From assembly GCF_029633865.1 (NCBI RefSeq), contig NC_079216.1:19194677-19258676 (forward strand): a stretch of DNA of 64,000 bases, written 5' to 3'. Positions 1 to 36,400 of this stretch are shown here, piece by piece. The notes below the pieces were generated by a model that was not told the DNA's origin, made no database searches, and worked only from the letters and a program-made list of their open reading frames with translations. The position numbers were made by a program, and so were the translations under genes. The number at the start of each line of letters is the position of its first letter. The stretch's first letter is position 1. The stretch comes from Lampris incognitus. Taxonomy: Eukaryota; Chordata; Actinopteri; Lampriformes; Lampridae.

Positions 1-680
1 AGAACCGAGTGTGAAACATCGTCTCAGCTCATCACTAACTGTTAAATAATATCAACTACTTCATTGACAGTCACCTGCTATTTTGGCATGCCATTTCTGT
101 AATTTAAGACTGCAGTGTATTCACCACAACTAGATGAAAGTGACTTTCCTTTCCCTCCTAGCCACAAACTCTGCAATAGTGTTTTGATAATCCAACTTGG
201 ATGCAGTGCCCTTTTTAATAAACTGAATAGCAGCTCACATAATCTTTTCTTGTGACATACTGGTTCACAAATAGTTTTTTTATTCATTTTAATTTTAGAA
301 AACTGCACTTTTTATCTAGCAATCATCTTAATTTGTGAAATAATTTTAAACGTACATAAATTTTTCTCCTGTGTTCAAATACCAACTCAACGCAACATTC
401 ATTTTTGCACGAGACCTTGACTATACATTTTGATAGGCAGGCCTTGTTGACTTAATTGAATGTCACTTAATGTGTGTTGGGAAAAGTTATCAAATTTTAT
501 TTTTTTTAATTATTGTATTTTAATTTGGAAAGGGTCAGGTGCAAGGTCCTGTGATGTCGCAAAGCCCTTGCTATGGGTCTGGCCACAGCTCTTAGGTGTG
601 GTCTACCTGAGGGTGACCATGTAAAAGATGTCATCAAGGCAGGCATGTGATTGCAGATGTGCTTTGGCTTTCTGACTCAG
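1..680 (+). other. lsm14a: lsm14a intron (3' part)
   Basis: AT-rich sequence with no convincing exon. It lies upstream of an acceptor (ctgactcag, ending at 680) that opens an Lsm14A exon, so it is the 3' part of an lsm14a intron. The N-terminal Lsm-domain exons are outside the window. No recognisable repeat was seen here. Confidence 0.7.
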
Positions 681-2781
681 ATGAGAAAAGTGACAAGTCG
701 AAGACAGTGAATGGCGAGGACAAGGGTGACTCTGGCGTGGAAACTCAGAACAGTGAGGGCAATGCCGATGAGGAGGGAGACCCACTTGGCCCCAACTGTT
801 ACTATGACAAGTCCAAGTCCTTCTTTGACAACATCTCCTGCGATGACACTAGGTAAATGATTTAGTGATGCAACTCTAAAGTCAGATTTGCTTATTTTGC
901 CAAGTACACTAATTCCACACACATATCAAGGGGAAATTTGTGCAGTGGTGTACTGACGACAAACATAATGACACAAAAGTACAAAGACAGCAAGGCTTTA
1001 CAGAAAATCACTCATCGTATGTCATTGTTGTGCATTGTACTGATTGTAAAGTCCTTCGGGACTACCTTATGATTTTTGGGCTATACAAATAAACTTGACT
1101 CAAAGCATAAACAAGACAGGACTGTACTGGTCACTACACAGACACGCATTCACTGTCATTCTGCACCTTTTCCATGGACTTTAATCAACTCTGTTAAGAC
1201 AACAGAAGAGGTTTTATTTGTTTTTCTCTGACACGGCATTGTTACTTTGCTTTCTTCTCACCAGGAAAGCAAATGAGAAGTCTGGATTGACAGGGTTCCC
1301 AAGGTATATAATCCCTTCTCTGTCACCGCCAGTAATTGTTTTCTTCAGCATTGTATACTCCTCCCCTGAAAATCCACATTTACAAAATAGGAGGGACTGC
1401 ACACTCGAAATAAAAAAAAATTTTTTTTAAATAAGGGAACCTGTGCGATTTACAAACCACAGGAGGCTGGGCTTTTTCCATAGAACAGTTGTGTCAGATT
1501 CTTTGATTTTATTAGAAAAGAATGCCATGTGAGTTTTTTTTTTTATCTGTCATAATTCATATTATTTTTCCCCACACTTGAGAATAGATTGGAATGATTG
1601 AAAAATGTAATGTAAGAAAGCATGAAAAGTGCTATAGCCCTACACTATCACTACCATTAGATTCAGGATATTTTTCCGTCATTACTCAGCCATGTTTTTT
1701 ATTGATTTGTTTATTTATTTATGTTAATTCCTGATGCGGTCACTGCAGGGAGCGGAGGCAAACCTGGGCTGAGGAGAGGCGGATGAATGCTGAGACGTTT
1801 GGCATCCCCCTGCGTCAGAACCGGGGTCGAGGCGGTTTCCGTGGCCGTGGCGGCATGGGCTTCCGCGGGGGCAGGGGTCGCTCGGCCAGCCGAGGGTCCT
1901 TCGGCCCACCCCACGGAGGAGGCGGCTTCAGGGGAGGATACAGAGGGAGCCAGGGAGGTCGGGAGTTTGCAGACCTACCAGAGTACAGGGTAACGTATCA
2001 GAATTTCAGCGAGAAGTACTTCGGAAAAGGGATTTAGCTGAACGCTGCCTTTTGAAATAGCAGAAAGATCCCATCAGCACTTTGACAGCCGTCATGTTTT
2101 GACTTTCTAGTTCTAGCTCTGCACTTGTAAAGTAACTCAATGACCATGATTTAAGTGTAGGCTGTAGACTTTTTTCAGGGTACCTTCAGCTCAGAACTTG
2201 GGACGCAATAGTGTGAGCTAACATTGCTCTAGAGAATGGTCTGAAGGATGAGTAATAGCTATAGGGTAAAATGTTTATTATGCTGCTGAGAATATTTTGC
2301 TGCGCTCCCAGACTACACAATCCCAGAGTTATCTGGATGAATCTCAAAAGTTATTAAATGTTGAAGTCTGCTAGTTATATATGAATACAGATGCAGGGAA
2401 CTATTACAGTATACCCCCATGAGAATTTGAAAAGTAGCTTTTTTTGGCTCTATATACTGGGAATGAGTTTCTAGATCTTTTCCAGCGAATCCCTGTCTGA
2501 CATGTCAAACTTAGAGAACATTCTTATTTCACCTAAACCGAACAAATCCCAACCATATCCCACAGCAATCGCTCACCCATGCTCAATTTTTAAATAATTT
2601 TAATACAGATAAAGAAACAGCATTTGAATAAAAAGTCTCAATTTATTGCACTTGAATATTATGGAGAAAAAAAATTTGTTTTTCCTTGTGGTTTTGTGTG
2701 TCCTGATTTGATATTTGAGGATCTTCACTGTTCCCTTTCCGTTGCCTTTTCTTCCAGAAGGACAACAAAGTGGCTGCATAG
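681..2781 (+). CDS. lsm14a: Lsm14A (RAP55) C-terminal exons, gene partial at 5' end
   Basis: Three coding exons: 681-852, 1749-1989 and 2758-2781 (stop TAG 2779-2781). Seen: the first carries the acidic linker and the FFD box ([13 protein letters not shown]), spliced in frame (AG|G) to an exon with the TFG box ([11 protein letters not shown]) and an RGG-rich tail. The short last exon adds KDNKVAA. Known: Lsm14A/RAP55 is a P-body protein that binds mRNA and the DDX6/4E-T repression machinery; FFD and TFG boxes mediate partner binding and RGG repeats help RNA and granule association. If the donor at 1990 (gtaacg) is not used, the frame runs on to a TAG at 2035-2037 with a 15-residue alternative tail. 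The spliced form fits known vertebrate C-termini better. The choice of lsm14a over lsm14b rests on the sequence and on gpi being next door, as in human 19q13. The N-terminal exons lie before the window. Confidence 0.9.
1018..1105 (+). repeat. LINE2/SINE-like 3' tail fragment in lsm14a intron
   Basis: The stretch reads as a spacer ending in ggctatacaaataaacttgact, preceded by gtaaagtccttcgggact. This is the typical shape of fish L2-type 3' tails (gtaaagcgctttgag... ctatataaataaa). It is short and diverged, and no boundaries or TSD were identified. Confidence 0.45.
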
Positions 2782-5700
2782 TCCAAACAGCTGGGAGGAT
2801 CCATGAGAAAGATGTAACTCCGCACACTAAATACGAAATGAAAATATAGAAAAAAAATTTCTGTTGCTACTTTTTTTGACTAAAAGAATGAAGATTGTGT
2901 ACTAGCTGTATATTTGTCACCAGCACTGGGGTAGACTGCTTGAACGCAACATACTTTTCATATCTATCTTCGATGGAAAAGACAACGCAGTCTGGCGGCG
3001 GCGGCAGCGGGAGGGGGGGCAGGGGGATCAAGATCTCTATAAAAATTATTTCCAGGTGGCTGAGAAAATATGTACAAATGTCAGATTTCAGAGGGATGTT
3101 AGTATTTTTGCTTTTCAATGATGAAAGTCTTTTCCTCACCCCTTTCCTGAACCTGTATTTGATAATATTTTGTTAGCTGTTGAAGGTCATATACATGAGT
3201 CCTTTGACTGTGATGCTCACTGACATAGCTTTATTTGGGGGCTGGGGGGGGGGGTAAATGTTACTTCAGCACCAAAATAACCTGCAGGGTCTCAGTCACA
3301 GCTTTCTACCGCGTGTTTTTCTAAGACTACTACACATACTTTATCCTGTATTTAGTCACCCGCCAGCTTTCATATTTATTCCACCTCCCGAACGGCAGTG
3401 CTTGTGATTTCATTTTCTCCAGTAAGCCTTCTGAAGTATAGTCCTTGTGTTCAGTTTTCACCTTTAGTGCAAGTCTGCTTTTTTATTTGATTTTTCTTAT
3501 GTTAATGTCCATTTTGGATTCTTACGTTAAGTGTAGGGAGGTGCTAGCCAACATGTGTACTTTACTGGTTTATGTGGTAGATCTATTCCCAGTTCACATC
3601 TAACCAGGCTTAGGGCAGGACAGGTTGCAGATAGGTCAAAATTCAGCTGTTTTTATTTATACTTTTTTTTTTCTTCCTTTGATTTACTTTAGAGGGCCAT
3701 TGGTACAGGTGGGACTAGCGTTTGAGATGCTGCTTGGCTACATTTATGCCCGTCATCAGTCAGTCAGACTTTGTTGTGTCATTTACGGAAGCAGGGACAG
3801 TATCCACCAAAGGCAAACCAGGCTATCATCTATATGTGCTTCACAGAAAATGGGCCAGTTAAGGGTTTAATTGCACTTTCGATTGTGACATGGCTAAAAA
3901 GCCCTTGAAAATACCGCTCATACGTACGTGTGTTCTGTATTTTCTTTGACAGGCGCTTTTTCATGGCTAACAGTATTTTTTTTTTCTTTGATCTTTACAA
4001 TTTTTTGAATTCAGATGCTGTTAAATGTCACAGGAAACAATGCGAACCATTGGCTTGCCATGTCTCAACTTAATCCACCTAACGCCGCATATATTTTGGG
4101 GAAAACTCGATGCCAATAACTTTGTCCCATGGCACTGCATGGTGGTTGATAGCTAAAGCTACGTAAGTGATGTCAACATAACTATAACAAATATGCATAG
4201 CTGTCTGGGTGTAGCAACTTAGTTTCCTATTGATCCAATATAATATACAGCAATATGGATTCTTATTTTTGAGGTTAAGGAACTGGCCCGGGTGGGATAA
4301 GATCGATAGGTTTGATAGACTGTGCCAGTTGGCCTGGCATGATTTAAGTACTTAAAAGTTGGTGGCATTTTGATTAGGCAAGCAAAGTACTCGGTTGCAC
4401 ATTTTACTATTTCAAAGTTGTATTACAAAGCGGTGTCTTCTGCTAACAATGGCTCGGCAGCCTTTGAAAAAGAATTTGAAATGGAGTTTGATTCCGTAGA
4501 TATTGTTCTTTATGGTCCTGGGTCAAATAGAATACATAACAGATGTATTGGGAGAGTGGGTTTACCATATCAGGACACTTTCGTTAGTTTCTGGCAACTT
4601 GTAAATCAGTCTTTTAATTACTTAAAATTCAGGTTATTAAAATAATGCTCTGATTTACAAGTTACCAGTAATTTCCTTGAGTCTCTGGTCCACTTATATT
4701 TGCCCTAAGTGGACTGTCCTTGTCAACCTAGATTAAAACTACAAACTAAAATTCTTTGGAAGTCCAACTTGACCCAGGTCCAGTTTTTAAATGGTAGTTT
4801 ACAGATGTTTGCATTATGGCTGAAACCCCAAAATGGAAATTCTCAAAATTCTGTGAAAAGATGTCAGCTTGATGAGCAAAACTACCTTTAAAGTACTTAA
4901 ATGTGCTCAGGAAATGTATAGAAAAATGATTTTGATATGCCTTAATGCCAGAGAATATCAGCTAATGTCACCAGAAGATAGATGACTGAAATATAGTGGG
5001 AAATCTAGAGATTTGAGACTTGTCACAACTCACAAGGTGGTTTTGCACACAGCTTGTTGAATTGAATGCACAAATTGTTTTTAAGAAATCTTCCATACTA
5101 GCAGATATCCAATATTTTTCTGTTGGGTTATCGAGTAGCTATTCTTTGCATTAAGGCACTAAAGCATGCGTATCCATGTGGATTTTTTAATATGTAAGAA
5201 TTTGAGATCAAACAGCGTTGGTTGTTAATTCAAAACACTTTTGTGTTCTTCCTTACCCTGATGCTGGGTCCAAATTCATTTGGCAATGTTTTGGGGGATC
5301 ATGTCCAGAATGGGAGTTAATTGATACATTTCACTTGGGTGCCCGGAAGGAATTTGATCCAGCAGAGCGGCAGTTCTCAGCTCTCTCAGTGCCATGGAAC
5401 ATTTGAGCATGGAAAAGTTCATTTGATCAATTTATTGTTTAGATATGCCACATGAAGCCTTCGCACTGAGAAAGGGGAGGGGGGGATCAAAAACAAACAA
5501 GCTCATTACTGAACTTACTCATTAATGAGCTTGGGATAATGCCTGGTCCTTCAGAGCTTTCATTAATTTGCTTCGATTAGGATTTAACAAATATAGAAAG
5601 GATTTCCTCTTTTTTGGATAAAATCACAATTGTATTCCTTCCAGGGCACACCAGTTGAGATCACTGAGATGGCGGACAATTGGATTGTAATAATGAGACT

Positions 5701-6102
5701 TCTTGTGAATTTGGTATACCAGGCCCAAATGGATTTTTGGTGGGGGGCGGGGCAGGGGCTCATGTGCCTAAATTTTAAAGGAAGCTCTTTAGTTCTTGTA
5801 AAGTTTCAACTGGTGTTGTATACAATTCCACACAGCACTGCATGATGGTCCTGCGTGTCAGCCACAAAATAAAGCTAAGATTTAAAAAAAAAATGACAGA
5901 AAGCAGAACTGTACAGGCAGTTGAAGCATCAAGAAGACTGTTGTACGTGAACATGTAAACAGGCCAAGGTCATGTTTTCTTTTCTCTAGCGGCTTCCTTT
6001 AATACACTCTGGACTCACAGCCTCATGTTGTGTCTTTAAACCCAGCATGGTGTCCTATGTGGGATTCAGTGGACTGGGGTTTTATTAAGAGCATACAATA
6101 AA
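2782..6102 (+). other. lsm14a: lsm14a 3' UTR and candidate poly(A) signals
   Basis: No exon-like frame occurs after the lsm14a stop. Canonical AATAAA hexamers lie at 5868-5873 (followed by an A-rich run) and at 6097-6102, with another near 6249. A 3' UTR of about 3.1-3.4 kb is inferred. Transcript data would be needed to say which signal is used. Otherwise the region is AT-rich with only short homopolymers. Confidence 0.5.
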
Positions 6103-6830
6103 CAGTTGTTAATTACTTTGGGTTGTGGTTGCTTAATTTCTACCATGCTTTGTTATTGCTAGATGTAATGCATATTTCTGATCTATTCTTTCCTGTGATA
6201 ATGTTGGGTGCAAATTAATGTGGCACTGTATCGAAGCATTTAAATCCAAAATAAAACCTCTTTAGATAACATTTCACTTGGTTATCTGCAAGGAATCGGG
6301 GTGGGAGGTGGCTCCCAACCCGTGGTTGTGCTGAACTTGAAGGCTCCGGCTTGTCTTGACTACTTCTTGGCAGATGTGGAAAACATTTCTGTAGTCAAGT
6401 AATCTTCGGTAGTTAAAAGGCCACTTTTGAGTACTTACGAAGATCTGGGTTTTTTCCCGTTTTAAGTTTTTCCTCTTTGTTTTGTAACGTTAGTATTTGA
6501 TTTAAGAATAGCTGAGTAGAGAATAGTCCTTTACAGTGAACTTTTCCTCTACTAATTGATGAGAGCAGCATTTTTTAATAGTTATTCATTATCGTTTTCT
6601 TTTGCAAGGACAGCTGATCGATTAACAATTGCAAAAACGGAGACTACGGGTAAACGTCTAAGAACCAACTGAGCTCATTCTGATGTGAGTAATTTTGCTC
6701 CCCAAACCTGAATTTAAAAAAAAAAAATTTCTTTCGGTGAAGCAGACCCGGGAAGTCAGCTGGTCGAGCCGCATTCTCGCGATGCCAAGCTTCGAGACGA
6801 TAAGAAGGCTGAGCTGCTTTGTCGTTTTTT

Positions 6831-6954
6831 TCCCACCCGCATTCCGGGAACTCTACCTCCGATTGGCTAGTAGTCGTTGCCTAAACTTGTTAAGGTAAAC
6901 CTTTAGCCAATCAGAGGCGGACTAGGGGCGGGTCTTCCCGGAATGCGGGTGGGA
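6831..6954. promoter_or_regulatory. Palindromic CCAAT/ETS-like element upstream of gpi
   Basis: A 20-bp perfect inverted repeat (arms 6831-6850 and 6935-6954, each containing a CCGGAA/TTCCGG-type ETS core) encloses a second inverted pair: ATTGGCTA at 6862-6869 against TAGCCAAT at 6904-6911. A GC box (ggggcggg, 6925-6932) sits inside the right arm. Seen: the symmetry and motifs. Inferred: a promoter or enhancer with paired NF-Y, ETS and Sp1-type sites, perhaps the distal or original gpi promoter. It could instead be a short TIR element inserted near the promoter. Confidence 0.5.
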
Positions 6955-7179
6955 AAGGCGTTTGCGCTACAGACCCTGCGACTGTGTAGAGATTAGCCGA
7001 GCTGATCGTGGCCGTCGCTGCTGCGGGGTTTGTTTTGCAATGAATAAATCGACTTCTGCGAATGCGCCGCACGACATTTCCAAAGTCGTGTCCTTCCAAT
7101 GTTCACCGGGGGTTCAATTCCGCAAGTCTCGCCAGTCCCGTGGTTTCCGAGAGCATGTCTACGGAGAGTTCCGTATGCG

Positions 7180-7356
7180 TCATCAGAGTAGGCGGGGTAG
7201 TGGGAGCGGCGGGGCCTTGGCGCTTCATTGGTGCAACATCAAGCTATTTCCCATACTCCCTACACAGAGTCGCCCTCTCTATCCCTCTCACCGACACACG
7301 GAAACGTCCTTCTCACAGCAACTGGGGTCCATCAGGAGGGGACGTCACCTATCACC
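7180..7356 (+). promoter_or_regulatory. gpi: gpi proximal promoter / 5' UTR
   Basis: The 180 bp before the gpi start contain a GC box (ggcggggtag, about 7191), a GC-rich block and an ATTGG (reverse CCAAT) at 7224-7228, then a pyrimidine-rich stretch that could hold the start site. No TATA box is seen, which suits a housekeeping gene. The start codon at 7357 sits in a strong Kozak context (caccATGg). Transcription start is not determinable from sequence alone. If it lies upstream near 6960, several upstream ATGs (for example 7040) would be in the leader. Confidence 0.5.
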
Positions 7357-31363
<24,007 letters not shown>

Positions 31364-31730
31364 TTCCTCTCTTTTTCCACCCTGCTGTGACACCTTGATC
31401 TTCATGGGAACCCCATGGGCTGAAACTTTTCACCTTGTAGTCCTCTATTGGCTGATTTATTCCACGATTATTTAGTCTTTGCCTACCACAGCCACCAGCC
31501 CATTCTGAGAGCACCTTGTTTGTGACCACAAGTCTGTTTATGCTGGCTGTTTTGATGTAAATTGTGAGACTTGACTGTATATGTAGACATGTTGCTTCTT
31601 TGGGTGTTGGATTGAGGCTATGCAATCTTCCACTGACATGTGCAAATGTTACTGCAGATGACCGTACACCCCACACTTTAACATAGTCGCTACTGAATTA
31701 AGAAAATAAATGTCCTATTTGTCAGTTTAT
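31364..31730 (+). other. gpi: gpi 3' UTR with AATAAA signal
   Basis: A canonical AATAAA at 31705-31710, followed by a GT/T-rich stretch (tgtcctatttgtcagtttatg), sits about 345 nt after the stop. It is the most likely gpi poly(A) site. No repeat interrupts this UTR. Confidence 0.8.
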
Positions 31731-32294
31731 GTTGGAGTTTCCTGTGCTGTGTTTTGGTTTCCTTAATTGACACTTCCACAAACTTAACACCTCATCATCC
31801 ATTTTTCTAAATGCAGGTAACTTGGTGGGCAAATAGACTTGATATTCCATATTTGTGAAATATTGAATGATTAACTTCAGGGAACTACCCCCCCCCCCCC
31901 GACTGTGAGTTCCACCCTGTCACAATCTAGGGATGTGATATTTCAAAAACAGTGCTTTAATCTCACCTATCGAGGATCTCTTTGCAACCCTCAAAAAAAA
32001 AAGCCACTGACAATAATATGGCAAATAAAGAAAAACTATTGTCTCATGTGCCTGCTGGACATGTTCTCCCTGGCTTCATGGTGAAGATTGTCCTCAGTGA
32101 TTACCAGGAAGGGAACTGAGTCCCAGGTCTGCTGGCAGATGTCTTGATAACACCAGAGAGAGTAGGGCAGTAGTTTGTCATATGAAGTGCAATGGTAATA
32201 TTTACTCATACTATTGTCACCTCTTCCTTGATGAAATGTTCGACAAAACAAGTTGGGACACTCCTGTTGCCTACTACGCGAGTCAGCTCAGCTT

Positions 32295-32350
32295 GATTGG
32301 CTGTTTTTGGAATGTGAGAGGGCGGGGGCCAACTCTGGGACTTTCATAAA
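32295..32350 (+). promoter_or_regulatory. hsd17b2: hsd17b2 core promoter
   Basis: In order: GATTGGCT (reverse CCAAT, 32295-32302), a GC box GGGCGGGGG (32320-32328) and a TATA-like CATAAA (32345-32350). The start codon follows at 32481. This predicts transcription start near 32375 and a 5' UTR of about 105 nt. The order and spacing are those of a regulated polymerase II promoter, unlike the TATA-less gpi start. Confidence 0.55.
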
Positions 32351-32480
32351 GGTACCTGCTTTCTTTGGAAGGAGCCATAAGGACATCTGACAGAGGAACA
32401 GACATTGATGCCTTCTATAGTAGTTTGATATACTAACTGGAGGGGAGTCTGACAGTGTTGCACCCTTCACCCTTTGTGCC

Positions 32481-33448
32481 ATGGCCATAGCCGTGTACAT
32501 TTGGGCAGCAATAGAGAGAGTGAAAGAGTGTCGTGCTGGATACTGGACCATTGTTCTTGGGGCCCTTAGTGGCTTTCTGTACTATTGGGGCTCTTTAGGG
32601 CACTATGGTGTACTACCCTTGTGTTGTAGCCTCTTCGGGTACTATGTGCTTGTGGGCAGAGGAGCAGGGTTGCTGCCGGTACATGGAAAAGCAGTGCTAG
32701 TTACAGGTGAGAAATTACATCTGCTCACACAAACACAACCTCGTCATAGTAAATAAGTAAAGGTGTGGCAGTTGTTTAGACTTAACTTGATGTCGCTTGT
32801 GTCCAAGAAAGCTAGCTGGCATATTACCATCAACAATGTGAAAGGAAGGGCCAAGAATCTGAATATTACAAGACGTTGTTGGCCAATGATAATGGACACA
32901 TTGTCTTAACAGTAACTTAAAGATTGAAATTACCCAGGCAACCTATTTAGGGACCAGTCGTATAAGGAATCAAGTGTAATGTGTCACAACTGTCATTCGT
33001 TGGACAATTTCTTTTTACCATGGCTGGCCCTTGTTCATGTTATGTTGTGTCCACTGAGCCATACAGCTGCAAGTTTTAATACAACTGCTGAACTTGGCAT
33101 ATTTCTCCAAAAAGGTTGTGATACAGGTTTTGGTCATGCCCTGGCGAAGCTGCTGAGCGACATGGGAGTGACGGTGTTTGCTGGGGTTTTGGATGAGGAT
33201 GGTGCTGGAGCTCAGGGCCTGAGGAGACACAGTTCGAAAGACCTGCAGGTCCTGCAGCTGGATGTGACGGACCACTCCCAGATAGAGCAGGCTCACCGGT
33301 ATGTCTGCTCCCACGTCGGAGAGAAAGGTGAGGCTCAGCCAAAACCCAGCGACAGAACCTGGGAATGTGCGCGAGTTTAAAGGGGTGAAGCTGATTGGCC
33401 ACCCAAGATGCAACCCCCTCCCTGAAGTTGTGACGTTCTGTATGTTTG

Positions 33449-33495
<47 letters not shown>

Positions 33496-36400
33496 GTCTC
33501 TCTGTCTGTCTGTTGCTATCTATCTATCTGTCTATCTATCTATGAGACAGCTACGTTAATAGTGATTTTTCAGTTTCTCCAGTCTACTAATTCTGTCCTG
33601 CTATAGCCCCATAATGCATCAGCTAGTTTTTTTGTAAACTGAAAGTTCAATTCTTACCCTTGAAAGATTACGGCTGCTCTGAAAAATTGCTATTAATGTA
33701 GCTGTCTTATTATATCAGTATGTGCTATAATGCATGGCATACGATATAAAATTCAGATTCATTTTGAGTAAATTTAGAGGAGGACAGAATCCAGGGTTTG
33801 GATAATGCATCTTTGGTGGTTTGCTAAGAGCATTTCACTACTCAATAGCCTTAACTTCTGTAAATGAGCTCAGAAAAGGTCCTATTATTATTTATTTGTC
33901 ATGTTTAATGTTAGCCTGTTTGACTATAAAGGTTCTGCAAAATAGGAGACTGACCATCAACAGTTATATACATCCATTCATCCATTATCCAAATGGCTTA
34001 TCCTGCTCTCAGGGTCCCAGGGATGCTGGAGCCTATCCCAGCAGTCATTGGGCGGCAGGCGGGGAGACACCCTGGACAGGCCGCCACAGAGCACACACAC
34101 ACAGAATATTTATGAGGTATTACAGAGGTAAGCTGATCAGCCACAGCTGAAGATATGGGAAAGAGTAGTGGAAGCTAGGTTAAGAGGAGAGGTGATGAAA
34201 GAGCGCCACAGATGTGATGTTTGCTTTGAGAATGTTGATGGAGAAGTATAGAGAAGGCCAGAAGGAGTTACATTGTGTCTTTGTGGATTTAAAGAAAGCA
34301 TATGACAGGGTGGTGAGAGAGGAGGTGTGGTATTGAATGAGGAAGTCGGGAGTTGCAGAGAAGTATGTAGGAGTGGTGCAGGATATGTATGAGGGAAGTG
34401 TGACAGTGGTGAGGTGTGCGGTAGGAGTGACAGATGGGTTCAAGGTGGAGGTGGGATTACGTCAAGGATCAGCTCTGAGCCCTTTCTTGTTTGCAGTGGT
34501 GATGGACAGGTTGACGGATGAGATCAGGCAGGAGTCTCCGTAGGTTATAATGTTTGCGGATGACATTGTGATCTGTAGCGAGAGTAGGGTGCAGGTTGAT
34601 GAGAGCCTGGAGAGGTGGAGGTATGCACTGGAGAGAAGAGGAATGAAAATCAGTAGGAGCAAGATGGAATAAGACGGAGCATGAATGAGGGGGAGGACAG
34701 TGGAATGGTGAGGATGCAAGGAGTAGAGGTGATGAAGGCATATGAGTTTAAATACTGGGGGTCAACTGTCCAAAGTAACGGGGAGTGTAGAAGAGAGGTG
34801 AAGAAGAGAGTGCAGGCAGGGTGGAGTGGGTGGAGAAGAGTGTCAGGAGTGATTTGCAACAGGATACCAGCAAGAGTTAAGGGAAGGTTTACAAGATGGT
34901 TGTGAGACCAGCTATGTTATATGGTTTGGAGACAGTGGCACTGACAAAAAGACAGGAGGCGGGGCTGGAGGTGGCAGAGTTGAAGATGCTAAGATTTTAA
35001 TTGGAAGTGACGAAGAAGGACAGGATTAGGAATGATTATATTAGAGGGACCGCTGAGGTTGGATGGTTTGGAGACAAAGCAAGAGAGGCAAGATTGAGAT
35101 GGTTTGGACATGTGTGGAGGAGAGATGCTGGGTATATTGGGAGGAGGATGCTGAAGATGGAGCTGCCAGGGAAGCGGTAAAGAGGAAGGCCAAAGAGGAG
35201 GTTTATGGATGTGGTGGGGAGGACATGCAGGTGGCTGGTGTGACAGAGGAAGATGTAGAGGACAGGAAGAGATGGAAATGGACGATCTGCTGTGGCGACT
35301 CCTAACGACAGCATCCGAAAATAGAAAAAGATTAGTAGAATATTAATGCACATAAACATTCCGTGCCCTGTGCGCACACAAGAAAAACATACTGTAGTGA
35401 ATTCGGGGGGCAACCACAGGAACTGCCGCGGCTGGGACGCAAAACCGTATCGCCCGCACCGCGGGAGACATTGCTGACCGCTCGACTAAAGGGTCCGACC
35501 CGTCAGCCAGTCGCCAACATGTCTACTTATCCATGCACGTTACAATGATGTGGGCACCTCTTTTAAAAATTCCTAGACCCATCACTGCCTGGGAAGTTAT
35601 AAAGATGGAGGTCTTCTCCCTTGTGGAGTGGCCCTCTCACCTTTACCAACAAAAGATAAAGAGCACTTGCACATATGGTATGTGTGATGAGAACTACAGT
35701 GCCCAGCATGCTGTGTACGTAAGAGGAGGGGCACGCAACCATATGTTTTAGCGCGGTTCTGTAGTGGGGCATTCTGGGGATTGTCTGGGTCGGGGACTGG
35801 AAGCAGATGGCTGAATAAAGCACGTTATTAATCGCGAATCCCTTGCCTGTCGTTTCTGCACATGACATGGTGTCAGAAGATCTTCGAATCCACTTACCTC
35901 AATAATCGGGAACGGAGTTGGTCCGGTGAGACGAGGAATGGCAAAATTTAATCCCCCCGAGGCATTTGATTTCACGCAACCGGCGGCATGGCCGATTTGG
36001 ATTCAGAGGTTTTCCCGGTTTCGACTAGCAACCAAGCTAAATGCGGAGGACGGTGAGATCCAAGTCAATTCCTTGATATACGCAATGGGGAAAGATGCAG
36101 AAGCTATTTTTAATTCATTTACGTTCGAAGAGGCTTCTCACGCTAACGATTATGACAGGGTGGTCAGTAAATTCAACGAGCATTTCGTACCACGGAGAAA
36201 TGTAATCCACGAACGTGCATGTTTCCCCCAGCGCTCGCAGAGAGCTGGAGAGACTGTCGAGGCCTTTGTGAGGAGGAGTTTATATGAGTTGGCAGAACAC
36301 TGCGAGTTCGGGGCATTAAAGGAAGAGCATATTCGTGATAGAGTTGTGATCGGAGTTGCTGACCGAGACGTGTCACAGAAGTTGCAGATGGAAGATGAGC

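Noticed and set aside
2895-3176. 93-codon frame with a glycine-rich run downstream of lsm14a
   Set aside because: Lies in the lsm14a 3' UTR; the Gly run is a GGC repeat, with no homology recognised.
33500-33545. Tandem CTAT/CTGT array as a possible CRISPR-like repeat-spacer structure
   Set aside because: A simple tetranucleotide microsatellite in a vertebrate intron.
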